From Crocosphaera sp. UHCC 0190 (GTDB lineage: Bacteria; Cyanobacteriota; Cyanobacteriia; Cyanobacteriales; Microcystaceae), in the NCBI RefSeq assembly GCF_034932065.1, contig NZ_JAYGHP010000005.1, positions 186,001-250,000 on the forward strand: a stretch of 64,000 bases of DNA, read 5' to 3'. Both the position numbers and the translations under genes were made by a program. Each line of letters starts with the position of its first letter. Position 1 is the first letter of the stretch. Of the stretch, positions 46,566 through 56,667 are shown piece by piece. The notes below the pieces were generated by a model. It did not search any database. It was not told the DNA's origin and saw nothing but the letters and a program-made list of their open reading frames with translations.

Positions 46566-46839
46566 CTTCTCCGCACCAATTCCCACAAAAAACTGATAGT
46601 GGACTTTTTTCGCCCCTTTAAACCTTAAAAAAAACAAAAATTAGCAAGCGATCGCTTATCAAAAAAAAAACTCGATTATCTCCCCTTAATCTAATCTTCC
46701 CAATTCCCTGAAACCCTGACCCCATAAGATCCTAAAGAAAAACAAAAGATCCTTAAATCTGTCCTAAAAAACCTCATCATTTCCAGAAGTTGGCCTTACC
46801 GTTATTAGATAGGTAATCGTCTACCCCCCATCAACAACT
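46566..46839. other. Intergenic region upstream of coxB
   Basis: This 274-bp AT-rich region holds one HIP1 octamer (GCGATCGC) and presumably the promoter of the cox operon. No clear ribosome site, hairpin or ORF is seen. Confidence 0.4.
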
Positions 46840-47787
46840 GTGAAGATTCCAAGTAACATTATCACCCTAATCGTTGGTGTCCTCATTACTTTAATCAGTC
46901 TTTGGTATGGTCAAAATCATGGCCTGATGCCAGTAGCTGCGTCTGAGGATGCAAAACAGGTGGACAATATATTCAGCTTTATGATGACCATTGCCACCTT
47001 CCTCTTTCTGTTAGTAGAAGGGGTTCTCATCTACAGTGTCATTAGATTTCGTCGCCGTCAAGGGGATCAAACCGATGGCCCCCCCATTGAAGGCAATGTC
47101 CCTTTAGAAATCCTTTGGACAGCCATTCCTACCATTATTGTTTTTATCCTTGCCATCTATAGCTTCGAGGCTTATAACAATATGGGGGGACTTGATCCCA
47201 TGACTTCTGGTAATGCGGGCCCTCAACAAATCGCCATGGAGGGGCATAATCATCAGCTTGCCTTGGGAATTGGCAGATCTTTCGATGAAAACGGCGACAA
47301 CCCTCCCTTAGTCGTGGAGGTCAAGGCCATTCAATACGCTTGGATTTTTACCTATCCTGATACGGGTATTGTCTCCGGTGAACTCCATGTTCCCAAAGAT
47401 AGACCAGTAAGACTTAACCTCAACGCGGGAGATGTTCTCCACGCCTTTTGGGTTCCTCAACTGCGCTTAAAACAAGATGCGATCCCTGGACGGGAAGCAA
47501 TTATCGGCTTTACAGCGAACCTTGAAGGCAACTACCCCATCATCTGTGCTGAATTATGCGGGGCCTATCATGGTGGCATGAAATCTGTTCTCTACGTCGA
47601 GAATGCAGAGACTTACGCCCAATGGGAAGAAAGCAATAAACCCGTTCAAGAGGCCCGTTTGGATGAAACCATCCCTGTGAATCCCCAAACCCTCTCCGAT
47701 GGGGAATTCTTAAGCCCTTATGCTCAAGAAATGGGTATCAAATCGGAAACTGTGGCCCAATTAGTCGGCCACCATCACCATTTCTAA
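46840..47787 (+). CDS. coxB: Cytochrome c oxidase subunit II
   Basis: CoxB accepts electrons from cytochrome c6 or plastocyanin at the CuA site. The 315-residue protein has a signal/TM segment, two membrane helices in the N-terminal 110 residues, and the CuA site CAELCGAYHGGM with the upstream His in DVLHAFWVPQL. The start is GTG at 46840. It heads a coxBAC operon with subunits I and III. Confidence 0.96.
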   Translation: MKIPSNIITLIVGVLITLISLWYGQNHGLMPVAASEDAKQVDNIFSFMMTIATFLFLLVEGVLIYSVIRFRRRQGDQTDGPPIEGNVPLEILWTAIPTIIVFILAIYSFEAYNNMGGLDPMTSGNAGPQQIAMEGHNHQLALGIGRSFDENGDNPPLVVEVKAIQYAWIFTYPDTGIVSGELHVPKDRPVRLNLNAGDVLHAFWVPQLRLKQDAIPGREAIIGFTANLEGNYPIICAELCGAYHGGMKSVLYVENAETYAQWEESNKPVQEARLDETIPVNPQTLSDGEFLSPYAQEMGIKSETVAQLVGHHHHF

Positions 47788-47815
47788 GGAATTCTATCGA
47801 TTCATTGAACCTTCT

Positions 47816-49483
47816 ATGACAATTACTGTCGAATCAACCCAAATGGAACACCAACAAAGGAAATGGACGGATTATTTCACCTTCTGCACGGATCATAAGG
47901 TGATTGGTATCCAATATCTCGTCACTTCCTTCGTCTTCTACTTCGTCGGTGGGGCCTTTGCTGAAATTATTCGTACCGAATTAGCAACCCCCGATCCCGA
48001 TTTCGTTACCCCCGTCATGTATAACCAATTCATGACCATTCATGGCACGATCATGATCTTCTTATGGATCGTACCCGCAGGGGCCGCTTTTGCCAACTAT
48101 CTGATCCCCCTAATGGTAGGGGCCGATGATATGGCTTTTCCTACCCTCAATGCGGTAGCGTTTTGGTTAACTCCCCCTGGAGGTATTCTCCTGCTACTCA
48201 GTTTCTTCCTCCCTGAAGGGGCCGCTCAATCGGGTTGGACTTCCTATCCCCCCCTCAGTTTAGTTAGTGGGGTCTGGGGCGAAGAAATTTGGATTTTAAG
48301 CGTATTATTGGTGGGAACTTCCTCAATTTTGGGGTCAATTAACTTTATTACCACCATCTTGAAAATGCGGATCAAAGATATGGATTTGCACAGTATGCCC
48401 CTATTTTGTTGGGCAATGCTGGCCACTTCTGCTTTGATTCTCTTATCCACCCCTGTATTAGCAGCGGCCTTAGTGCTGTTATCCTTTGATTTAATTGCAG
48501 GAACTAGCTTCTTTAATCCCACAGGAGGGGGTGATCCGGTGGTTTACCAGCATATGTTCTGGTTTTACTCCCATCCTGCCGTTTATATCATGATCTTACC
48601 CTTCTTTGGGGTAATTTCTGAAGTTCTACCCGTTCATGCCCGTAAACCCATCTTTGGTTATCGTGCGATCGCCTATTCCAGTTTAGCCATCAGTTTCCTT
48701 GGCTTAATCGTTTGGGCCCACCATATGTTTACCAGTGGAACTCCTGGCTGGTTGCGAATCTTCTTCATGGCCGCTACCATGTTGATTGCCGTTCCCACCG
48801 GGATTAAAGTCTTTAGTTGGTGTGCGACTATTTGGGGCGGTAAATTAAACCTCAACACGGCTATGTTGTTTGGTGTAGGGTTTGTGGCCACCTTTGTGAT
48901 GGGGGGATTAACTGGGGTTATGTTATCCTCACTTCCCTTTGATATCCATGTCCATGACACCTATTTTGTGGTGGGACACTTCCACTATGTCCTGTTTGGG
49001 GGGGCAGCGATGGGACTGTTTGCAGGATTTTATCATTGGTTCCCGAAAATGACGGGACGAATGATCAATGAACCTTTAGGGAAAGCTCACTTTGCTCTCA
49101 TATTTATTGGGCTAAATATTACCTTTTTGCCCATGCACGAATTAGGGCTATTAGGGATGAATCGTCGCATTGCGTTATATGACATTCAATTCCAACCTTT
49201 GAATCAACTTTGTACTTTGGGTGCTTATATATTGGCCCTATCAAGTGTTCCCTTTGTGATTAACATTTTCCTCAGTTTGACTAAAGGAGAAAAAGCCGGA
49301 CGTAACCCCTGGCGGGCCTTTACGTTGGAATGGCAAACTTCTTCTCCCCCTGCCATTGAAAACTTCGATGAAGAACCTATTTTATGGGCTGGCCCCTACG
49401 ATTATGGTACTGATTCTGAAGGGGTGGATTCTGAAGAATCTGTTGAAGAAATGTTGGCGGAAGTGGGTGCTAACTCGAAATAG
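47816..49483 (+). CDS. coxA: Cytochrome c oxidase subunit I
   Basis: The 555-residue protein has twelve membrane helices. It contains the heme a and heme a3/CuB ligands: the His in MTIHGTIMIFLWIVP, HPAVYIMILPFFG (with the linked His-Tyr), the HHMF pair in WAHHMFTSGTPG, and FVVGHFHYVLFGG. It pumps protons and reduces oxygen. The gene sits 28 bp after coxB. Confidence 0.97.
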   Translation: MTITVESTQMEHQQRKWTDYFTFCTDHKVIGIQYLVTSFVFYFVGGAFAEIIRTELATPDPDFVTPVMYNQFMTIHGTIMIFLWIVPAGAAFANYLIPLMVGADDMAFPTLNAVAFWLTPPGGILLLLSFFLPEGAAQSGWTSYPPLSLVSGVWGEEIWILSVLLVGTSSILGSINFITTILKMRIKDMDLHSMPLFCWAMLATSALILLSTPVLAAALVLLSFDLIAGTSFFNPTGGGDPVVYQHMFWFYSHPAVYIMILPFFGVISEVLPVHARKPIFGYRAIAYSSLAISFLGLIVWAHHMFTSGTPGWLRIFFMAATMLIAVPTGIKVFSWCATIWGGKLNLNTAMLFGVGFVATFVMGGLTGVMLSSLPFDIHVHDTYFVVGHFHYVLFGGAAMGLFAGFYHWFPKMTGRMINEPLGKAHFALIFIGLNITFLPMHELGLLGMNRRIALYDIQFQPLNQLCTLGAYILALSSVPFVINIFLSLTKGEKAGRNPWRAFTLEWQTSSPPAIENFDEEPILWAGPYDYGTDSEGVDSEESVEEMLAEVGANSK

Positions 49484-49614
49484 TTTTGCTTTCATTCGTG
49501 GGCATAAATAATCTCTTATGCCCCTACTTTTGACAATTAATTGTCTGACATTCTTACTCTTTTTTTTCTTCTGTTCTCATTTGTCATTAAATCATTTCAA
49601 CCCTTAAGTTCGCT

Positions 49615-50232
49615 ATGCAAGGATCAGCAATTCAACAACCCCACGGCACCGTTACTGAGCATGGTGGAGAGTCTGGCCATCATGGTAGTCATCCCGATCA
49701 CAGACTGTTTGGTATTGCCCTATTTTTAGTGGCTGAAAGTGCAATTTTTCTGGGCTTATTTACGGCTTTTATCATTTATCGAACAGTGATGCCTGTTTGG
49801 CCCCCAGAAGGTACTCCTGAATTGGAATTATTGTTACCAGGGATTAATACTATCATTCTTGTTTCTAGTAGTTTTGTCATGCACAAAGGACAAGCTGCCA
49901 TTAAAAAAGATGATGTTTCTGGGTTACAATTTTGGTTCGGCATTACTGCGGTAATGGGTATTATTTTCCTCATGGGCCAAATGTATGAATACTTCCATCT
50001 AGAGATGGGGTTAACCACTAATTTATTTGCCAGTTGTTTCTATGCTTTAACAGGGTTTCATGGTCTTCATGTGACTTTTGGACTGTTATTAACTCTCGCT
50101 GTTTTATGGCGTTCTCGCCAAGAAGGTCATTATAGCAGTCAGTCCTTTTTTGGGGTGGAAGCAGCCGAACTTTATTGGCACTTTGTTGATGTGGTTTGGA
50201 TTATTCTGTTTATTCTGGTTTACTTACTATAA
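49615..50232 (+). CDS. coxC: Cytochrome c oxidase subunit III
   Basis: The 205-residue protein has five membrane helices: the family marks are LFLVAESAIFLGLFTAFIIY, YALTGFHGLHVTFGLLL and YWHFVDVVWIILFILVYLL. Unlike the longer mitochondrial form, cyanobacterial CoxC has five helices, which fits. It lies 131 bp after coxA. A strong terminator follows. Confidence 0.95.
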   Translation: MQGSAIQQPHGTVTEHGGESGHHGSHPDHRLFGIALFLVAESAIFLGLFTAFIIYRTVMPVWPPEGTPELELLLPGINTIILVSSSFVMHKGQAAIKKDDVSGLQFWFGITAVMGIIFLMGQMYEYFHLEMGLTTNLFASCFYALTGFHGLHVTFGLLLTLAVLWRSRQEGHYSSQSFFGVEAAELYWHFVDVVWIILFILVYLL

Positions 50233-50234
50233 AG

Positions 50235-50266
50235 CCAGTTAAAGTGATAATTAACTGGGTTTTTTC
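50235..50266 (+). terminator. Rho-independent terminator of the cox operon
   Basis: CCAGTTAA and TTAACTGG form a perfect 8-bp stem with an 8-nt loop, followed by GTTTTTT. Confidence 0.88.
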
Positions 50267-50391
50267 GGATATTTATCTGTTGGAAAAACCCGGTTTTTTT
50301 ATTGGCTTGACTAAGATTAATCATAGATTGAAGCGTATTTTATAGCTCTACGGATTGGTAGTGTTTAAGAAATAGTCTCTCCCCCTTAAGA

Positions 50392-50592
50392 GCAACCCTA
50401 GAATATCAGCCCTATCTTGCAGGAGAAACCCCAAATTTCGCTGATTATGTGGCTTTTGCTCCTTTTCAGTGGGCTAGGGCTATTTGTCCTATATCCTTGC
50501 TCAATCCTGATGATCCAGTGTATCTTTGGCGTGAGCGTTTGTTAAATGCCTTTGACGCTTATCCTCAGCAAGCACTGGGGTATTCTGTCTAA
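50392..50592 (+). pseudogene. Glutathione S-transferase C-terminal fragment
   Basis: The frame reads LEYQPYLAGETPNFADYVAF, then APFQWARAI and ends LNAFDAYPQQALGYSV before a TAA. It is a GST C-terminal domain (PNFADYVAFAPFQWAR is the helix-6 N-capping region) without any N-terminal thioredoxin-like part. No ATG begins it. It is a remnant and lies directly before an intact GST gene. Confidence 0.7.
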
Positions 50593-50642
50593 ATGGCTTC
50601 TTCTTGCTAAAAATTTGCTAAATTCAACCCTTTTTATCAATT

Positions 50643-51341
50643 ATGATTGACCTTTACTATTGGACAACCCCCAACGGCCATAAAATTACCATCTTTCTCG
50701 AAGAAGCTCAGATAGAATATAGGCTCAATTTGATTAATATTAGCAAAGGAGAGCAATTTTCCCCTGAGTTTCTCAAAATTTCCCCTAATAATCGTATCCC
50801 TGCTATTGTTGATCACTCTCCCGAAGACTCAGGAGAACCCATTACTGTGTTTGAATCAGGGGCAATTTTGCAGTATTTAGCGCAAAAAAAACAGAAATTC
50901 TTACCTACAGACATCCGGGGACAAGTTGAAGTGATGCAATGGTTATTTTGGCAAATGGGGGGATTAGGGCCGATGTTAGGGCAAAATCATCATTTTAGTA
51001 ACTATGCCCCTGAAAAAATTCCCTATGCCATTGAGAGATATGTCAAAGAAACAGAACGTCTTTATGGTGTTCTTGATCAATGCCTCAAGGACAAAAAATA
51101 TATTGCAGGAGATTACTCAATTGCAGACATGGCAGTCTATCCCTGGATTGTGCCTCATCAACAACAACAACAAAACTTGGCAGATTTTCCCCATGTTAAG
51201 GGATGGTTTGAAACCATAAAAAATCGTTCAGCAGTACAAAAGGCTTATGCGATCGCCCATGAACTTAAAACAGAAGCCACCGTTACATCAGAGTCTAGCA
51301 AAATTTTGTTTGGCCAAGGGCGGCGAACCTCTCTTGATTGA
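50643..51341 (+). CDS. Glutathione S-transferase family protein (GstB/YghU-like)
   Basis: The 232-residue protein has the thioredoxin-like N-domain (IDLYYWTTPNGHKITIFLEE, then NNRIPAIVDHSPEDSGEPIT with the cis-Pro and VFESGAILQYLAQK) and the helical C-domain (MGGLGPMLGQNHHFSNYAPE, YSIADMAVYPWIVPH). This matches the YghU/nu-like class, which has disulfide-bond reductase activity. It conjugates or reduces using glutathione. Confidence 0.92.
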   Translation: MIDLYYWTTPNGHKITIFLEEAQIEYRLNLINISKGEQFSPEFLKISPNNRIPAIVDHSPEDSGEPITVFESGAILQYLAQKKQKFLPTDIRGQVEVMQWLFWQMGGLGPMLGQNHHFSNYAPEKIPYAIERYVKETERLYGVLDQCLKDKKYIAGDYSIADMAVYPWIVPHQQQQQNLADFPHVKGWFETIKNRSAVQKAYAIAHELKTEATVTSESSKILFGQGRRTSLD

Positions 51342-51457
51342 TTTTTTTTGAACTGTTATTATTAGTCTAAAAGTGAGAGTTTTTCTGATTCTGTATCCCA
51401 TTAACTCACTTTTAGTCATTGATCTCCGTTCTCAAAAGGTCAGCGGCTCAGCAATTC

Positions 51458-51829
51458 TTAACTTGATTGATGTAAAATCAAACGGTTGCCAGCCGGATCG
51501 TAACCATAAATTTCTCGGCCGTGGGATGCTGTATTGATGCTTCCAGGTGGGGGATAACCCATCTCTATTAATAAGGCGATCGCTGCTTCTAAATTCTTGA
51601 CTTCTAAACACAAACTGATCCCACTTCCTAATGAGTGGCTAAACTCCTCTTGATGAGTGGGTTTTGGCTGAAAAATCCCTAACCGTAACCCCACAAGCTG
51701 AAATTCTGCATAACGGCCGGGTTGATAAGGGTGAGGGGTTTGGGATAAAAGTTGATGATAAAACTGCACCACCTGTTCAAAGTTTGTGGCAGCTAAAGCG
51801 ACAAAAGCATTAGTGTAAGCTAATCCCAT
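51458..51829 (-). CDS. Glyoxalase/bleomycin resistance (VOC) family protein
   Basis: The 123-residue protein has two beta-alpha-beta-beta-beta halves of a VOC fold (AFVALAATNFEQVVQFYHQL, then SGISLCLEVKNLEAAIALLI and YGYDPAGNRLILHQ). The metal ligands are not clear, so the function is unknown. It shares a TAATG overlap with map: the stop of map and the ATG here overlap by one base. Confidence 0.8.
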   Translation of the reverse strand: MGLAYTNAFVALAATNFEQVVQFYHQLLSQTPHPYQPGRYAEFQLVGLRLGIFQPKPTHQEEFSHSLGSGISLCLEVKNLEAAIALLIEMGYPPPGSINTASHGREIYGYDPAGNRLILHQSS

Positions 51830-52590
51830 TACTCTAAAAGGGTTAGAATTTCCACACCCGTTTCTGTGACGGCAATGGTATGTTCAAACTGTGCCGATAA
51901 TTTACCATCTTTGGTAATAGCCGTCCAACCATCATCTAGAATAATCCCTTCCCAGGTTCCTTCATTGATCATCGGTTCAATCGTAAACACCATACCTGGC
52001 CGTAACCGTTTCCCTTTTCCTCTGGTACCATAATGGGGAACTTGAGGAGCCGTATGAAAAACATTACTAATACCATGGCCCACAAAATCTCGCACCACTG
52101 AAAAGCCTTGAGGTTCGGCACATTCTTGGATAGCAGCCCCAATATCTCCAATTTTGCCCCCAGGTTTAACGCTTTCAATGGCTTGCATTAAACATTTTTC
52201 TGTCACTTCTACTAATTTTTTAGCCAGAGGGGAAGGGGTTCCTACGATAAAAGTTTTGGAAGTATCACCATAATAACCATCTAAAATTGGGGTGACATCA
52301 ATGTTAATAATATCCCCGTCTTGAAGAATTTGTTTTTCGTTGGGAATGCCATGACAAATGACATGATTAATGCTAGTGCAAATAGATTTAGGAAAGCCAT
52401 GATAGCCTAGGGGTGCGCTTTTTGCCCCATGAGCTTGTGTCCATCTTTCCGCCTCATCATTAAGTTCTAAGGTACTTACCCCAGGTTTCACCATGGGGGC
52501 CAAATGTTCTAGTAACTGCGCTGCTAAACGTCCGGCCCGACGCATTTTTTCAATTTCGCGTTTAGATAATAGGGTGATGGTTTCTCCCAT
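51829..52590 (-). CDS. map: Methionine aminopeptidase, type I
   Basis: The enzyme removes the initiator methionine from nascent proteins. Metal ligands are in INIDVTPILDGYYGDTSKTF (the two Asp), VVRDFVGHGISNVFH (His), TIEPMINEG (Glu) and QFEHTIAVTE (Glu). The ATG 52590 (MGETITLLSKREIEKMRRAG) is the family start; the frame upstream is chance. The 253-residue length is normal. Confidence 0.95.
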   Translation of the reverse strand: MGETITLLSKREIEKMRRAGRLAAQLLEHLAPMVKPGVSTLELNDEAERWTQAHGAKSAPLGYHGFPKSICTSINHVICHGIPNEKQILQDGDIINIDVTPILDGYYGDTSKTFIVGTPSPLAKKLVEVTEKCLMQAIESVKPGGKIGDIGAAIQECAEPQGFSVVRDFVGHGISNVFHTAPQVPHYGTRGKGKRLRPGMVFTIEPMINEGTWEGIILDDGWTAITKDGKLSAQFEHTIAVTETGVEILTLLE

Positions 52591-52649
52591 GGGTTTTGTC
52601 TGAGAATGTTTAAATATAAAGTTTCTACTATAATAACAAAATTTGGTTC

Positions 52650-53263
52650 TCAATTAACATTAATTTGGGTGATAAGATTAAATATTCTCTCCAGAACTGA
52701 AATTGGTTCGCCTTGTTCATTTTTCACATAAGATTCATCTTCAAAATAAATTAAATGATATTTTCCTGTAAAGCGATCAATAATATTTTTCATTGGATAA
52801 AATACTTCATTTCGTTGTAATCTAGTCATGATTATGTCATTCTCTAAATGAGATGGTTTAAATAATTTCAGTGAAATTTTAGTACAATACCAATCAAATT
52901 CTGCCCAGTAATCAATCCAACAATGAGTACCAAGTTGATTATTTTGATTGAGTTTAATTCAATTTTTAAAACATTTTGAGACAATATATTTAAGAATAAT
53001 TTTTGTAAATTATTAGAACTAACTTGGGGGATATCTTCTGTCCAATCAACCTCATAAATGTCAAGTACACAAGAAGTTAACCCGACTTGCTTGATCTGAA
53101 GATTATCCTGAGTTGATTCTCGATAAGCTTGAAAAAATCGGGACTCTTTTTGTGTTTTATCTAATAGAAAGTTAGACAAACCATGATATTTAAACCCAGG
53201 AATAAAAATAACTGCCTTTTGGGGTTTAACTGAGGGTTGACTAGCATCAATAATCATCATCAT
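52650..53263 (-). pseudogene. Frameshifted gene of an alpha/beta-hydrolase-like protein
   Basis: The first frame starts MMMIIDASQPSVKPQKAVIF with IPGFKYHGLSNF and continues to NSIKIINL. The protein sense then moves to another frame (GTHCWIDYWAEFDWYCTKIS and PSHLENDIIMTRLQRNEVF) and ends at TGA 52650. A single net shift, near base 52930, would restore about 204 residues. The part AVIFIPGF looks like the start of an esterase, but no Ser-containing elbow is seen. Confidence 0.55.
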
Positions 53264-53419
53264 GACCCCTAAATAATGCTAAATTAAACTGTTAATAATT
53301 TTCTAAATGGCAGAATTACTTTCAAGTTTAGAGAATCTTAGCAGCGTTTTGGGAAAATCGATATTACAATTAAGTTACAGTAGGCTAATTTCTGCAAACT
53401 CACCCCAACCACACCCTCT

Positions 53420-55231
53420 ATGACCGACGTTCCTGTTTCTCGCATTCGCAACTTCTCCATCATCGCCCATATCGATCACGGTAAGTCCACCTTAGCGGAT
53501 CGGATGTTGCAAGTGACCGACACTGTCGCACAACGACAGATGAAAGAGCAATTCCTCGATAACATGGATCTAGAACGGGAACGGGGAATCACCATCAAAC
53601 TCCAAGCTGCGCGGATGAACTATACAGCCAAAGATGGTCAAAAATACGTCCTCAACCTCATCGATACCCCTGGCCACGTGGACTTTTCCTATGAAGTCTC
53701 CCGTTCTTTGGCAGCTTGTGAGGGGGCCTTATTAGTGGTAGATTCCTCCCAAGGGGTAGAAGCGCAAACCCTGGCCAATGTTTATCTTGCCTTAGAAAAT
53801 AACTTAGAAATTATTCCAGTTTTAAATAAAATTGACTTACCAGGCTCAGAACCCGAACGGGTGGCCAATGAAATAGAAGAAGTCGTGGGTCTAGATTGCA
53901 GTAATATCATTAAAGCCTCTGCTAAAGCGGGAATTGGGGTGGATGAGATTTTAGAATCTATCGTTCATCTGGTTCCTCCGCCCCAGGATACGGTGAATGA
54001 ACCCCTACGAGCTTTAATTTTTGATAGTTATTATGATGCCTATCGGGGGGTTATTGTTTATTTTCGGGTCATGGATGGTCGGGTGAAAAAAGGCGATCGC
54101 GTCCGTTTGATGGCCTCTGGAAAAGAATACGTAATTGATGAATTAGGGGTTCTCTCTCCTAACCAAATTCAGGTAGATGAACTCCACGCAGGAGAGGTGG
54201 GCTATTTCGCTGCTGCGATCAAAGCCGTAGAAGATGCTAGGGTGGGCGATACCATTACCTTAGCGCAAAAACCGTCCCAAGAACCCTTACCAGGCTATAC
54301 AGAAGCAAAACCTATGGTCTTCTGTGGGTTATTTCCCACAGATGCAGATCAATATGGAGACTTGAAAGAAGCCTTAGAAAAACTAAAACTCAACGATGCA
54401 GCCCTTTCCTATGAACCCGAAACTTCGAGTGCTATGGGGTTTGGTTTCCGTTGTGGGTTCTTGGGTTTACTGCACATGGAAATTGTCCAAGAGCGTTTGG
54501 AAAGGGAATATGACCTCGATTTAATTACCACTGCTCCCTCTGTGGTTTATCGAGTTACGACTATTGATGGGGAAGTATTTGAAATTGAAAATCCCAGTTT
54601 GCTACCCCCTCCCCAAAAACAGGAAAAGGTGGAAGAACCCTATGTTCAGGTGGAGATGATCACTCCAGAAACCTATGTGGGGACTTTGATGGAATTGTGT
54701 CAAGGTCGGCGCGGTATCTTCAAGGATATGCGCTACTTTACCCTATCCAGAACCGCCGTAATTTATGAGTTACCTTTAGCAGAAGTGGTGACAGACTTTT
54801 TTGATCAATTAAAGTCAAGAACCAGGGGTTATGCCAGTATGGAATATCATTTGATTGGCTATCGAGAAAATCCCTTAGTCAAATTAGAGATTCTGGTCAA
54901 TGGGGACAGTGTGGATGCTTTGGCCATGATTGTTCATCGGGATAAGGCCTATTATGTAGGTCGTGCCTTGACAGAAAAGCTCAAAGAATTGATTCCTCGT
55001 CATCAATTTAAGGTTCCCATTCAAGCAGCCATTGGTGCCAAAATTATTGCTAGTGAACATATTCCCGCCTTACGAAAAGATGTCTTGGCCAAATGTTATG
55101 GTGGGGACATTTCCCGCAAGAAAAAACTACTGCAAAAACAAGCCAAAGGGAAAAAACGCATGAAAGCGATCGGGACAGTAGATGTTCCCCAAGAAGCCTT
55201 TATGGCAGTCCTGAAATTAGAACAACAATAA
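53420..55231 (+). CDS. lepA: Elongation factor 4 (LepA)
   Basis: LepA is a ribosome-associated GTPase, thought to help with stalled or back-translocated ribosomes. The 603-residue protein has the G1 [10 protein letters not shown]3 DTPGHVDF and G4 NKID motifs, and the LepA-specific C-terminal domain near the end ([20 protein letters not shown]). Length is normal. It stands alone, with a terminator following. Confidence 0.98.
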   Translation: MTDVPVSRIRNFSIIAHIDHGKSTLADRMLQVTDTVAQRQMKEQFLDNMDLERERGITIKLQAARMNYTAKDGQKYVLNLIDTPGHVDFSYEVSRSLAACEGALLVVDSSQGVEAQTLANVYLALENNLEIIPVLNKIDLPGSEPERVANEIEEVVGLDCSNIIKASAKAGIGVDEILESIVHLVPPPQDTVNEPLRALIFDSYYDAYRGVIVYFRVMDGRVKKGDRVRLMASGKEYVIDELGVLSPNQIQVDELHAGEVGYFAAAIKAVEDARVGDTITLAQKPSQEPLPGYTEAKPMVFCGLFPTDADQYGDLKEALEKLKLNDAALSYEPETSSAMGFGFRCGFLGLLHMEIVQERLEREYDLDLITTAPSVVYRVTTIDGEVFEIENPSLLPPPQKQEKVEEPYVQVEMITPETYVGTLMELCQGRRGIFKDMRYFTLSRTAVIYELPLAEVVTDFFDQLKSRTRGYASMEYHLIGYRENPLVKLEILVNGDSVDALAMIVHRDKAYYVGRALTEKLKELIPRHQFKVPIQAAIGAKIIASEHIPALRKDVLAKCYGGDISRKKKLLQKQAKGKKRMKAIGTVDVPQEAFMAVLKLEQQ

Positions 55232-55264
55232 GTATTATTACTTAACATTTTTCACAAATTCTAA

Positions 55265-55300
55265 CTAGAGACATTGTATGAAACGTCTCTAGATTTTTTT
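55265..55300 (+). terminator. Rho-independent terminator after lepA
   Basis: CTAGAGAC and GTCTCTAG form a perfect 8-bp stem around a 12-nt loop and are followed by seven T. Confidence 0.9.
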
Positions 55301-55663
55301 GGCATAATAAAAACTATACCGAGTTTAGAACATTTGATTATTGAAGGGAAAAGAGGCCCATTACCCCGTTGGTCAGAACGAGTCAAGAAGCCTCGTAAGC
55401 AAGATTTAACCGTAATTAAGGTACTCCGAAAGAATATTGATACCAATGCAAACCACAAGACGAATAAGACAGTGATTAGTGCTAAACGGGGCCATGGCCC
55501 AGCGATTCATGGTCATGCTTTGGAGATTTATGGCCCATCAAGGATCTTTTATTCTCAAGAGAAGAGAAACGATAAGGGAGGGGCTAGGGTTTGGCTAGAA
55601 ACTTATTTGATGTGAAAGTCTTGGTTGATGAGGAATGGCAGCCCGCCTTGACCCAATAATAGA
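55301..55663 (+). pseudogene. Decayed ORF of unknown origin
   Basis: Between the lepA terminator and the kai operon an open frame reads IEGKRGPLPRWSERVKKPRK and ends GGARVWLETYLM at 55615. A neighbouring frame goes on LARNLFDVKVLVDEEWQPAL to TAA near 55661. There is no Met near the start and no ribosome site, so it looks like a shifted remnant. I do not recognise the family. Confidence 0.35.
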
Positions 55664-55777
55664 AGTTAAGCTCTATTACCAATTAATTTTCTTGAGTGAT
55701 CGCACCAAGATTCGGTTTATGATAAACATATCAGGATAGAAAGGCCTTTCTATCTGAGGTTTAATTTCTCAATCATA

Positions 55778-56662
55778 ATGTCCAATGATATCTGTCATGT
55801 TTTGCTGATAGAAGATAAATTAGATAACGTTGAGTTGTTAGAAAATTTATTCTCCGCTGCTCAAAACTGTTCCTTAGCCCAAGGGTTAACCTTTCCTGTT
55901 ACTTGTATCCCCACTTTAGCAGAAGCAATCCCTAGTATCAAGGAGCAAAGTTTTGATGTTATTCTTCTCAATTTGAGCTTACCAGATAGTCAAGGATTTA
56001 ATACCTTGATCCAACTCAGGACAAATTTTCCGAATCTTCCTCTTATTGTCGAAACTGAGAGTCAGGATGAAAGTTTAGTCGTCCGCTCATTTCAGTTAGG
56101 GGCCGATGGTTATTTACAAATTAAAATCCTTGATAGTAACTTATTAATTTATGAAATTCGCTTAGCCATTGAACGACAACAGTATCGGGGTAAAATAGCC
56201 CAAGAAGAACAAAAAAATCGACAAAATCAAGAATTTGCCGATTTAGATGCCTTGGTTAAATCCAGTAGTAATACCAGTATTACCGCCAAATTATTTGGCA
56301 ATTATCCCCTACAAGAAAGCTTACCAGATGTCTTTGAAGAACTTGCACAGACCTATGGTAATCTCTTAGAATTAGCCATAGAACAACGAATCTTTAAAGT
56401 TGAGTACAATCTGTCTGAACAACTGAGAACTTTGGGGGATAAATTAGGCTTTCTCAAAGCGAGTCCCAGAGATGCCATTGAAATTCATACCAAGATCTTA
56501 AAAGAAAAAAGTCAAGATGTCCCCGTAGCTAAAGCTCAAGCTTATGTAGCAGAAGGAAGACTAATGATTGTAGAATTAATGGGATATTTAGCTTCCTTTT
56601 ATCGTAAATATTACATTGGCTTGAGTAATATAAATATATCGTCTAAAACAGACTATCCTTAA
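55778..56662 (+). CDS. kaiA3: Receiver-type clock regulator (KaiA3-like), phosphoacceptor Asp replaced by Asn
   Basis: The 294-residue protein has an N-terminal receiver fold (VLLIEDKLDNVELLENLF, then LLNLSLPDSQGF). At the phosphorylation position the usual Asp is Asn65, while the acidic pocket (Glu12/Asp13) remains. A helical linker follows (about 140-165). The C-terminal four-helix part (about 180-285, LAQTYGNLLELAIEQRIFKV and GRLMIVELMGYLASFYRKYY) recalls the KaiA C-terminal bundle and RsbU_N. It heads a kaiB-kaiC unit, matching the KaiA3 arrangement; the symbol is tentative. Confidence 0.7.
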   Translation: MSNDICHVLLIEDKLDNVELLENLFSAAQNCSLAQGLTFPVTCIPTLAEAIPSIKEQSFDVILLNLSLPDSQGFNTLIQLRTNFPNLPLIVETESQDESLVVRSFQLGADGYLQIKILDSNLLIYEIRLAIERQQYRGKIAQEEQKNRQNQEFADLDALVKSSSNTSITAKLFGNYPLQESLPDVFEELAQTYGNLLELAIEQRIFKVEYNLSEQLRTLGDKLGFLKASPRDAIEIHTKILKEKSQDVPVAKAQAYVAEGRLMIVELMGYLASFYRKYYIGLSNINISSKTDYP

Positions 56663-56667
56663 ATATT

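Noticed and set aside
55274..55300. ORF start within the lepA terminator
   Set aside because: The first ATG lies in the terminator loop, so transcription and translation from it are unlikely; only the later part may be a remnant.
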